Assembly: GCA_029238935.1 (NCBI GenBank)
Contig: JAQZBN010000012.1
Coordinates: 19,747 to 83,746, forward strand
DNA from: Herbinix sp.
GTDB lineage: Bacteria > Bacillota > Clostridia > Lachnospirales > Lachnospiraceae
Direction of reading: 5' to 3'
DNA length: 64,000 nucleotides
The translations under genes were made by a program, and so were the position numbers. This document shows, piece by piece, positions 26,721-34,701 of this stretch (positions within the stretch are counted from its first letter, which is position 1; each line of letters opens with the position of its first letter). The notes under the pieces were generated by a model. The model saw only the letters and a program-made list of their open reading frames with translations, ran no database searches and was not told the origin of the DNA.

Positions 26721-26785
26721 TGCTTCTATATTATATGGATAAGTAAAATACATAAGAAGGATAACAACAGGAAGAGGTGAGTGCT

Positions 26786-29029
26786 ATGTCTTACATTAAA
26801 TATGCAGATATCATTATTGATATTTCCCATGAAAATTTGGACAAGACATATCAATATTTTGTACCTGAGGAGTATATTCCGGAAGCTGTCATAGGCTCTC
26901 TTGTTGTGGTACCCTTTGGGAAGGGCAATCGATATATCAATGGATATATTGTTGAACTGTCTGAGTCGCCTAAATTAGATAAAGCGTTAATCAAACCAAT
27001 TAAAGAAGTAGTGGTAGACGCCCCAGTCATAGAAAGTCGCTTGATATACCTGGCTTATTGGATTAAGGAAACTTTCGGCGGCACGATGAATGAAGCCTTA
27101 AAGACTGTAATTCCTGTAAAGAAAGCTGTCAAAGGGAAAGAGAAAAAAAGCATCCGTTTAATCGTGGATGGGGACAATGCATTGAAACTGTATTATGAAT
27201 ATCAGAAGAAGAATAATGCAGCCAGAGCAAGGTTATTAGAAGCTTTGCTTAAGGAACCTATTTTGGATTATGAAGAGGTTATTCACAACTTAAATATTTC
27301 TCGGAATACATTACTAGGGCTGGAGAAACTAGGAATTACTGAAACGATAAGTGAGCAGGTCTATAGAAATCCAATTAAAGGTCAAATTCAATCTGAAAAT
27401 AAGATAGAGTTAAATGATCAACAATTAAGAATTGTAACTAAGATAAAAGAAGAATATACAGCCGGAATCAGAGCACCTTACCTGATCCACGGAATCACCG
27501 GCAGTGGAAAAACGGAAGTATATATGGATATCATAGCGTCTGTGATAGATCAAAAAAGACAGGTTATTCTATTGATACCGGAAATAGCTCTAACATATCA
27601 GACGGTAATGAGATTTTATAAGCGCTTTGGAGATCGGATCTCAATAATGAACTCCAGGATGTCACAAGGGGAACGATATGATCAGAGTCTAAGAGCGCAA
27701 AATGGTGAAATTGATATCATTATAGGTCCCAGATCGGCTTTATTTACACCCTTTCCAAACTTGGGACTGATTATCATAGATGAAGAACATGAAAATAGCT
27801 ATAAAAGTGAGACTACTCCAAAATATCATGCAGTCTTAACTGCAATGAAAAGGGCTGAACTGGAAGGTGCCTCCACTATATTAGGATCAGCGACTCCATC
27901 ATTAGAATCCTATGAGAAAGCCCTTAGCAAAGAGTACCAACTCTTTACTTTAAACAAGCGAGCCAACAATGCCGTACTTCCAAAGGTTTGGATCGTTGAT
28001 CTGCGAGAAGAATTACGGAATAAAAATAAATCAATATTCAGTGAAAAATTAAGGGAATTAATCAATGATCGACTAACAAAAAAGGAACAAATTATGTTGT
28101 TTCTAAACCGTCGAGGATATTCAGGATTTGTATCCTGCAGAAGTTGCGGACATGTTATGAAGTGCCCTCATTGTGATGTGTCCTTAACCTCTCATAATAA
28201 TGGTAAAATGGTATGTCATTATTGTGGACACGAGGAAGCTTTGCCCGGTCTTTGTCCGGAATGTAATTCCAAATACATTGCCGCCTTTGGGACCGGAACG
28301 CAAAAAGTAGAAGAACTGGTAAGTAGAGAATTTCCTCAAGCAAGGGTACTTCGTATGGATATGGATACGACAAAAGCCAAGGACAGTCATGAAAAAATTT
28401 TGGATGCATTTGCAAAACACCAGGCTGATATCCTGGTGGGAACACAAATGATTGTGAAAGGTCACGATTTCCCGAAAGTTACCTTGGTTGGTATCATTGC
28501 TGCTGACTTATCCTTATATACCGGAGATTTTAGAGCCAGTGAAAGGACTTTTCAACTGCTTTGTCAAGCGGTCGGCAGAGCAGGAAGAGGAGAAGTCTTT
28601 GGAGAAGTTGTAATTCAAACCTACCATCCGGAGCATTACAGTATTCTGACCGCTGCAGAAAATAATTACGAAAACTTTTACCATCAGGAAATGCTGTATC
28701 GAAAAATGATGCAATATCCCCCGGCAGCACATATATTATTGCTATTAATTACATCAAAAGAAGAAAGTAAAGCTGAGAAAGCGGCAATACGAATAGGAGA
28801 AGCTGTAAAGGAGCGAAAGGGTGAACAAACACAACTTCAAGTGATGGGACCTGCTCCTGCAAGCATTGCGAAAGCGAATGATATTTATCGTAGAGTAATC
28901 TATTTAAAACATGAGGATTATAATTTTTTAGTTGATATAAAGAATTATTTGGAAGGATTTTTTAAGTTTTCACAGAGTTTTGCAGGTTGTAATTTGCAGT
29001 TTGATTTTGATCCGATGAATAGTTATTAG
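26786..29029 (+). CDS. priA: Primosomal replication-restart helicase PriA
   Basis: A 747-residue superfamily 2 helicase that reloads the replisome at stalled forks. The N-terminal 3'-DNA-binding and winged-helix parts (about 1-200) precede the helicase core, with Walker A GITGSGKTEVY at about 236-246 and the DEEH box. The zinc domain contains four Cys pairs (CRSCGH, CPHC, CHYCGH, CPEC). GTQMIVKGHDFP and QAVGRAGR are helicase motifs V and VI. Start ATG 26786 lies 8 bp after GGAAGAGG; a GTG 9 bp earlier overlaps that site. Full length. Confidence 0.96.
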   Translation: MSYIKYADIIIDISHENLDKTYQYFVPEEYIPEAVIGSLVVVPFGKGNRYINGYIVELSESPKLDKALIKPIKEVVVDAPVIESRLIYLAYWIKETFGGTMNEALKTVIPVKKAVKGKEKKSIRLIVDGDNALKLYYEYQKKNNAARARLLEALLKEPILDYEEVIHNLNISRNTLLGLEKLGITETISEQVYRNPIKGQIQSENKIELNDQQLRIVTKIKEEYTAGIRAPYLIHGITGSGKTEVYMDIIASVIDQKRQVILLIPEIALTYQTVMRFYKRFGDRISIMNSRMSQGERYDQSLRAQNGEIDIIIGPRSALFTPFPNLGLIIIDEEHENSYKSETTPKYHAVLTAMKRAELEGASTILGSATPSLESYEKALSKEYQLFTLNKRANNAVLPKVWIVDLREELRNKNKSIFSEKLRELINDRLTKKEQIMLFLNRRGYSGFVSCRSCGHVMKCPHCDVSLTSHNNGKMVCHYCGHEEALPGLCPECNSKYIAAFGTGTQKVEELVSREFPQARVLRMDMDTTKAKDSHEKILDAFAKHQADILVGTQMIVKGHDFPKVTLVGIIAADLSLYTGDFRASERTFQLLCQAVGRAGRGEVFGEVVIQTYHPEHYSILTAAENNYENFYHQEMLYRKMMQYPPAAHILLLLITSKEESKAEKAAIRIGEAVKERKGEQTQLQVMGPAPASIAKANDIYRRVIYLKHEDYNFLVDIKNYLEGFFKFSQSFAGCNLQFDFDPMNSY

Positions 29030-29069
29030 TCTGATAAAAGTAAGTAAAAATGATTCTTTTCGTGTACTT

Positions 29070-29099
29070 TTGACAAAATCGATAATATTATGGTAATAT
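29070..29099 (+). promoter_or_regulatory. SigA-type promoter for def-fmt
   Basis: Perfect TTGACA at 29070-29075 and TAATAT at 29094-29099 with an 18-bp spacer, about 145 bp before def. Confidence 0.5.
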
Positions 29100-29245
29100 T
29101 AGAAAATATTACTTACAAAAAATCATAGAAACTTGTTATATACTAAGACTATCGCTTTTAAGTAGCTATTTTCTTGAAACGAAAAACGTTTCCCCGAGGT
29201 AGTAATAGAACGCAAGTGTTGATAATAGAAGAAAGGATGATTAAA

Positions 29246-29725
29246 ATGGCAATTAGAAATATTCGTGAATTTGGAGATAATGTTCTTAATAAAACGAGCA
29301 AAGAAATTAAAGAGGTAGATAGTAAATTATTAACGTTGATTGATGATATGATAGATACGATGTATCATGCATGTGGTGTAGGTCTTGCAGCACCACAAGT
29401 AGGTGTTTTAAAAAGACTGGTGGTTATTGATATCTCTGAAGAAGGAAATGATCCGATTATCTTAATTAATCCCGTGATCTTAGCTACAGACGGAGTCCAA
29501 ACTGGGGATGAGGGTTGTTTAAGCCTCCCAGGAAAGGTTGGAACGGTAACTAGACCTAATTATGTAAAAGTAAAAGCATATAATAAGAAGATGGAAGAGT
29601 TTACAATCGAGGGAACTGAATTATTAGCAAGAGCTTTATGCCATGAGATTGACCATTTAAATGGGGTATTGTATACAGATAAGGTAGAAGGAGAACTTCG
29701 CAATAGCGGAGACAGTGAAGAATAA
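29246..29725 (+). CDS. def: Peptide deformylase
   Basis: A 160-residue metalloenzyme that removes the formyl group from nascent proteins. All three motifs are intact: GVGLAAPQ (44-51), EGCLS with metal ligand Cys91, and HEIDH with His133, Glu134 and His137. The short acidic C-terminus is typical of type 1 enzymes from clostridia. An open frame continues 72 bp upstream, but ATG 29246 begins exactly at the conserved AIRNIREFGD block and has AAAGGAT upstream. The next gene is fmt, the enzyme that adds the formyl group. Confidence 0.96.
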   Translation: MAIRNIREFGDNVLNKTSKEIKEVDSKLLTLIDDMIDTMYHACGVGLAAPQVGVLKRLVVIDISEEGNDPIILINPVILATDGVQTGDEGCLSLPGKVGTVTRPNYVKVKAYNKKMEEFTIEGTELLARALCHEIDHLNGVLYTDKVEGELRNSGDSEE

Positions 29726-29816
29726 AGATTACCGGGAAAATGAGATTGATAAATTCGTATTCATAAACCATACGTATTGGATGGATTCAACATAGCTATA
29801 TGGAAGGGATGAGAAA

Positions 29817-30752
29817 ATGAAAATATTATATATGGGAACGCCGGAATTGGCAGCAAATATACTACAACGATTAATTGAATCAGAACATGAGATCATTGGG
29901 GTTGTAACCCAGCCAGATAAGGAAAAAGGAAGAGGGAAGAACGTAAGTTGTTCTCCCGTAAAGGAAGTAGCACTCCAAAATGAGATACCTATCTACCAGC
30001 CGGTGAAGGTGAGAGAAGCAGGCTTTGTTCAAATGGTTCGGGAGATGGCTCCGGAGGCTATTGTTGTAGCAGCCTTTGGACAGATTTTATCGAAGGATTT
30101 GTTGGAAATTTCACCCTATGGCTGCATTAATGTGCATGCTTCCCTTTTACCGAAATACCGTGGTGCAGCTCCAATCCAATATGCCGTTATCAATGGGGAA
30201 AAGGAAACCGGAATAACAATCATGTATATGGATGTAACTATAGATTCCGGGGATATCATTTTACAATCAAAAATTTCGCTGGATCCAGAAGAAACCGGTG
30301 GTAGTCTCTATGATAAACTTACCTGTCTGGGAGCTGATTTACTTCTGGAGGCATTAAAGAAAATTGAAGATGGTTCTGCTATTCGGACACCTCAAGATCA
30401 TGCTCAGGCAACCTTTGTTAAAACAATTGATAAAACAATGGGAAATATTAATTTTACTATGCCGGCAGAACAAATAGAACGTTTGATTCGTGGCTTAAAT
30501 CCTTGGCCAAGTGCGTATACTATGTTAGAAGGTAAAACCTTAAAGCTATGGAAAGCTACAGTTGAGCCTACATCTGCAAATTATAGTCCTGGAGAGATAA
30601 TTGAGGTCCGTAAAGATTCATTTGTTGTTATGACAGGTGATGGTGCATTGGTGATTTGGGAATTGCAATTAGAAGGTAAAAAGAGAATGACTACGGATGC
30701 TTTTCTTCGTGGATATACATTGAAAGCAGGAACACTACTGGGTGCAGTTTAA
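29817..30752 (+). CDS. fmt: Methionyl-tRNA formyltransferase
   Basis: A 311-residue enzyme that formylates the initiator Met-tRNA with 10-formyl-tetrahydrofolate. The N-terminal Rossmann domain has GTPELA at its start and the catalytic triad Asn105, His107 and Asp143, found in INVHASLLPKYRGAAP and DVTIDSGD. The C-terminal OB domain (about 205-311) contains the GLNPWPSAYT block. It follows def by 91 bp and precedes the zinc peptidase by 15 bp, a widely conserved clostridial order. Full length with a GGAAGG site. Confidence 0.97.
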   Translation: MKILYMGTPELAANILQRLIESEHEIIGVVTQPDKEKGRGKNVSCSPVKEVALQNEIPIYQPVKVREAGFVQMVREMAPEAIVVAAFGQILSKDLLEISPYGCINVHASLLPKYRGAAPIQYAVINGEKETGITIMYMDVTIDSGDIILQSKISLDPEETGGSLYDKLTCLGADLLLEALKKIEDGSAIRTPQDHAQATFVKTIDKTMGNINFTMPAEQIERLIRGLNPWPSAYTMLEGKTLKLWKATVEPTSANYSPGEIIEVRKDSFVVMTGDGALVIWELQLEGKKRMTTDAFLRGYTLKAGTLLGAV

Positions 30753-30767
30753 GAGAGGAGAATGTTT

Positions 30768-31475
30768 ATGCCGTATCCCTATATGTATCCGATGGACTGG
30801 ACTTATATACTGGTTATTATCGGCGCCTTATTAAGTATTGGTGCATCAGCAAGAGTTCGGTCTACGTTCGCAAAATACTCCCAGATCAGGAGCATGTCAG
30901 GAATGACCGGTGCTGAAGCTGCTGAGCGAATTTTGCGTTCCAATGGAATTTATGATGTAAGAATCGAACATGTCTCAGGTAATTTAAGTGATCATTATGA
31001 TCCGAGAACGAAGGTTCTGCGATTATCGGATTCGGTTTATCATCATAATTCAATCGCAGCAATTGGTGTAGCTGCTCATGAATGTGGCCATGCCATTCAA
31101 CATCAGAATTCCTATGTACCATTACAAATTCGGGGAGCGATCGTGCCGGTTGCTAATATCGGTTCAAAAGCAGCGATTCCTATGATTATTGCAGGAATTA
31201 TATTTGGTGGTTTTTCAATTTTGATCAATATAGGTATTATACTGTTTTCTTTTGCTGTTATCTTTCAACTGGTAACTCTGCCGGTGGAATTTGATGCTTC
31301 AAAGAGAGCAGTTGTAAGGCTTGAGGAGACAGGGATTTTATATGGGGATGAATTGCATCAGACGAAGAAGGTCTTGAATGCAGCAGCCCTGACTTATGTA
31401 GCCGCTGCGGCAGCATCCATACTGCAGTTACTGCGTTTAGTAATTTTATTTGGAGGAAGAAATCGTGACCGATAG
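30768..31475 (+). CDS. YugP-type membrane zinc metallopeptidase
   Basis: A 235-residue neutral zinc metallopeptidase (YugP family). An N-terminal Pro/Tyr-rich segment and TM helix (about 10-30) are followed by a cytoplasmic domain with AAHECGHAIQH, whose HExxH-type core binds zinc. Two further helices (about 125-180) and a C-terminal helix follow. ATG 30768 is used because AGAGGAG lies 7 bp upstream; an in-frame ATG 6 bp earlier touches that site. The last 11 bp overlap rsmB. The substrate is unknown; location in the fmt-rsmB-rlmN-prkC block is conserved in relatives and suggests a housekeeping role. Confidence 0.9.
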   Translation: MPYPYMYPMDWTYILVIIGALLSIGASARVRSTFAKYSQIRSMSGMTGAEAAERILRSNGIYDVRIEHVSGNLSDHYDPRTKVLRLSDSVYHHNSIAAIGVAAHECGHAIQHQNSYVPLQIRGAIVPVANIGSKAAIPMIIAGIIFGGFSILINIGIILFSFAVIFQLVTLPVEFDASKRAVVRLEETGILYGDELHQTKKVLNAAALTYVAAAAASILQLLRLVILFGGRNRDR

Positions 31476-32817
31476 AGAGAATGCCAGAGAAATTGTACTG
31501 GATATGCTGCTGGACGTAATTGAGGGTGATAAATTTTGTCATACCGTATTAAATCATATGCTACACAAATTCCAGCATCTGGAGAAACAAGAAAGGGCAT
31601 TCATCAGTAGACTGTGTAATGGGACTGTAAAGCATTATATTACTTTGGATTATATCATCAATCAATATGCTTCTCTACCGGTAAGAAAAATGAAACCTTT
31701 GATCCGCAATTTATTAAGACTTAGTGTATACCAGATATTTTATATGGATCAGGTTCCAGTGTCAGCAATCTGTAATGAAGCTGTTAAACTTGCTAAAAAG
31801 AGAGGATTTACAAATCTAGCAGGGTTTGTCAACGGCATACTTCGAACCATTGCTAGAAATAAAGAACAAGTAAAATATCCAGAAAAGGACAAAGATTCAG
31901 CATTGTATTTAGAAATAAAATATTCCGTTCCGGATTGGCTAATTAAGACCTTGCTATCCCAATACGATTTGATGACAGTGGAAGCAATTCTTTCTGCTTC
32001 CTTAAAGGAAAAAGAGACAACCATAAGGTGTAACCAAAGAAAAATTTCACCGAAAGAACTAAAAGAATCACTGATAAAGGATGGAATAACAGTCGAAGAG
32101 AATGCATACCTCCCCTACGCGTTTAAAATTACTGATTATGATTATCTGGAAAAGTTAAATACATTTCAAGCAGGATTTTTTACAGTGCAGGATATCAGTT
32201 CCATGTTTGTATGTCAAGTGGCTGGATTACAGCCCCAGGATTTCGTTGTTGATGTATGTGCTGCACCGGGAGGAAAAACCATGCATGCAGCTGAAACGGT
32301 GAAATTGGTTTCTGCAAGAGATCTGACGGAGTATAAGATTAAACTAATACGAGAGAATATAGATCGGCTTGGATTTGATAATATTGATACGAAAGTATGG
32401 GATGCGACAATACCCGATCCGGAAATCATAGAGAAAGCGGACATTGTGATTGCTGATTTACCTTGTTCCGGGTTAGGCGTGTTGGGTAAAAAAGCAGACA
32501 TAAAATATAAATTATCGAATACACAATTAAAAGAGTTAGTACAATTACAAAGAAAGATCCTCTCTGTTGTAAAGGATTATGTAAAACCAGGGGGAGTACT
32601 AATTTATAGTACTTGTACGATAAACCAGCAAGAAAATATAGAAAATCAGAAATGGTTTTTAAAGGAATTTGATTTTCGTGCGGAAAGTCTCGACCCATAT
32701 TTGCCGGATACCTTAAAGGATGAAAATACGAGAGAGGGCTATCTTCAGCTATTACCGGGGTTACATCAAAGTGATGGGTTCTTTTTATCCCGGTTACGAA
32801 AAGGCAAGAAACAATAA
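31465..32817 (+). CDS. rsmB: 16S rRNA m5C967 methyltransferase
   Basis: A 450-residue RNA methyltransferase. The N-terminal NusB-like domain (about 1-135) recognises RNA. The C-terminal Rossmann domain binds S-adenosylmethionine through DVCAAPGGKT and has the two cysteines of the family: Cys334 in DLPCSG and Cys384 in YSTCT, the latter being the nucleophile in homologues. GTG 31465 has GGAGG 8 bp upstream and overlaps the end of the peptidase gene, so translation is probably coupled. rlmN follows after 76 bp. Confidence 0.94.
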   Translation: MTDRENAREIVLDMLLDVIEGDKFCHTVLNHMLHKFQHLEKQERAFISRLCNGTVKHYITLDYIINQYASLPVRKMKPLIRNLLRLSVYQIFYMDQVPVSAICNEAVKLAKKRGFTNLAGFVNGILRTIARNKEQVKYPEKDKDSALYLEIKYSVPDWLIKTLLSQYDLMTVEAILSASLKEKETTIRCNQRKISPKELKESLIKDGITVEENAYLPYAFKITDYDYLEKLNTFQAGFFTVQDISSMFVCQVAGLQPQDFVVDVCAAPGGKTMHAAETVKLVSARDLTEYKIKLIRENIDRLGFDNIDTKVWDATIPDPEIIEKADIVIADLPCSGLGVLGKKADIKYKLSNTQLKELVQLQRKILSVVKDYVKPGGVLIYSTCTINQQENIENQKWFLKEFDFRAESLDPYLPDTLKDENTREGYLQLLPGLHQSDGFFLSRLRKGKKQ

Positions 32818-32893
32818 AGTGCCAGAATATTTTGTGTTCCGAATTTCCGAATTTCCGAAATATACACATCACCCAAAATTAAAGGAAGATACT

Positions 32894-33931
32894 ATGAATG
32901 AATTAGACATTAAGTCCCTATATTTACAAGAGTTAACTGAAAAGATGGCAGAACTGCAACTACCAGCTTTTCGCGCAAAACAGATCTATGAATGGATCCA
33001 TGTTAAATTAGCGAAGAGCTATGATGACATGACAAATTTATCCAAAGAGTTAAGAGAAAAGTTAAAAGAACAGTATCCCTTAACAGTATTGGAGGAAGTC
33101 GAATCACTTCATTCGGAATCTGATGGAACCAAAAAGTATTTGTTTCGTCTAACTGATGATAGGGTTATTGAAAGTGTTTTGATGAAGTATCATCATGGGA
33201 ACAGCGTTTGTATCTCTTCCCAGGTTGGCTGTAAGATGGGATGTAAATTCTGCGCATCTACCATTGGTGGCTTAGAACGTAACCTTCTTCCTTCTGAGAT
33301 GCTGGATCAGATCTATCGTATCCAGTCATTGTCCGGAGAACGGGTATCGAATGTAGTTATCATGGGAACCGGTGAGCCTTTTGATAATTATGATAATTTA
33401 ATGCGTTTTCTTCATATTCTAACAGACGCGAACGGGTTGAATATCAGTGCTAGAAATATTACTGTTTCTACTTGCGGTATACCGGATAAAATAAAAGCAT
33501 TTGCAAAAGAGGGGCTCCCGATTACCTTAGCACTCTCTCTTCATGCACCGAATAATGAAATTAGAAAGCAATTAATGCCGATTGCCAGCCGTTACGACCT
33601 GCAGGAAGTGTTAAATGCATATCGCTATTATTATGATGAAACTGGTAGAAGACTTACCTTCGAATATAGCATGGTTGAGGGTTTAAATGATGAAGAAATG
33701 CATGCAAAGGAATTGGCAGCACTAATTAAGGGCATGAATTGTCATGTCAATTTAATCCCTGTAAACCCCATAAAAGAACGAAATTTTAAAAAATCAGAGA
33801 ACAAAAAAATACAAAATTTTAAAAATATACTTGAAAAATATAGAATAAATGTTACTATAAGAAGAGAAATGGGCGCAGATATTGATGCAGCCTGTGGTCA
33901 ACTTCGCAAAAGCTATATGGATAAGCTTTAA
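32894..33931 (+). CDS. rlmN: Dual-specificity 23S rRNA/tRNA m2A methyltransferase RlmN
   Basis: A 345-residue radical-SAM enzyme that methylates C2 of A2503 in 23S rRNA and of A37 in some tRNAs. The cluster-binding cysteines are Cys113, Cys117 and Cys120 (CKMGCKFC). A C-terminal Cys (in the DAACGQL segment) corresponds to the one that carries the methyl group intermediate. Other landmarks are VIMGTGEPFDN and LALSLHAPN. The open frame extends 174 bp upstream into rsmB, but ATG 32894 has AAGGAAG upstream and begins the conserved protein. The PP2C gene follows. Confidence 0.96.
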   Translation: MNELDIKSLYLQELTEKMAELQLPAFRAKQIYEWIHVKLAKSYDDMTNLSKELREKLKEQYPLTVLEEVESLHSESDGTKKYLFRLTDDRVIESVLMKYHHGNSVCISSQVGCKMGCKFCASTIGGLERNLLPSEMLDQIYRIQSLSGERVSNVVIMGTGEPFDNYDNLMRFLHILTDANGLNISARNITVSTCGIPDKIKAFAKEGLPITLALSLHAPNNEIRKQLMPIASRYDLQEVLNAYRYYYDETGRRLTFEYSMVEGLNDEEMHAKELAALIKGMNCHVNLIPVNPIKERNFKKSENKKIQNFKNILEKYRINVTIRREMGADIDAACGQLRKSYMDKL

Positions 33932-33962
33932 GAATAAAAGTAAAAGCTTGGGAGGTGCAGGC

Positions 33963-34685
33963 TTGAAAGCATTTTCAATAACTGATATTGGAGAAAGACG
34001 GAGGATAAACCAGGATTACGTGTTCTGTGAAGAGAATCCGATCGGCAATTTACCTAACTTATTTATAGTTGCCGATGGTATGGGCGGACACAATGCCGGC
34101 GATTATGCTTCAAGATTCTGTGTTGAGTTTTTTACGCAAAAGATAAGGGAAAGTACCTTGACTTCACCCGTTGGGATGATTGATACAGTGATAAAAGAAA
34201 CCAATGATAATCTACGTATAAAAGCACAGGAACAGATTGAGTTAGAGGGTATGGGAACTACGTTCGTAGTTGCTACTATATTTGAGAAAGAGATGTATGT
34301 AGCCAATATAGGCGATAGCAGACTATATGTCATAGGAAAAGAAATAAAGCAGATCACAGAGGATCACAGCTTGGTTGAGGCAATGATAAAAACCGGTGAG
34401 ATTAATCGGAATGATGCTAGGGTTCACCCGAATAAAAACATCATTACCAGAGCACTGGGAGCCAATACTGAAGTAAAACCGGATTTTTTTGAAGTTTACT
34501 TAGAAGAAGATGATATTGTACTTATGTGCTCGGACGGTCTGACGAATATGTTAGAGGACGAGACAATTGAAAGCATTGTAAAAGAAAATTCGGATGACTT
34601 AAAAGCAGCAGCAGAGACCTTAGTAAAATGCGCAAACCATAATGGTGGTAAAGATAATATAGCGATCATCATTATAAAAGTATGA
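33963..34685 (+). CDS. PP2C-family serine/threonine phosphatase
   Basis: A 240-residue Mn2+-dependent phosphatase (Stp/PrpC) that reverses phosphorylation by the PASTA kinase encoded next. Motifs: GERRRINQD, ADGMGGHNAGDYAS, GMGTTFV, NIGDSRLY, TEDHSLVEAM, CSDGLTNML and GKDNIAII; the conserved Asp residues in these form the metal centre. The start is TTG 33963, placed 7 bp after GGGAGG; an alternative upstream ATG would overlap rlmN and lacks a site. The kinase gene begins 16 bp after the stop. The pair is a standard clostridial signalling module. Confidence 0.95.
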   Translation: MKAFSITDIGERRRINQDYVFCEENPIGNLPNLFIVADGMGGHNAGDYASRFCVEFFTQKIRESTLTSPVGMIDTVIKETNDNLRIKAQEQIELEGMGTTFVVATIFEKEMYVANIGDSRLYVIGKEIKQITEDHSLVEAMIKTGEINRNDARVHPNKNIITRALGANTEVKPDFFEVYLEEDDIVLMCSDGLTNMLEDETIESIVKENSDDLKAAAETLVKCANHNGGKDNIAIIIIKV

Positions 34686-34701
34686 AGAAGAGGTGATAAA
34701 A

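Noticed and set aside
32426..32872. 148-residue leftward frame over the rsmB end and rlmN leader
   Set aside because: Antisense to conserved rsmB motifs; unlikely composition and no ribosome binding site.
32720..32893. Extended N-terminus of RlmN
   Set aside because: The extra 58 codons overlap rsmB, show no conservation pattern, and ATG 32894 has a good ribosome binding site.
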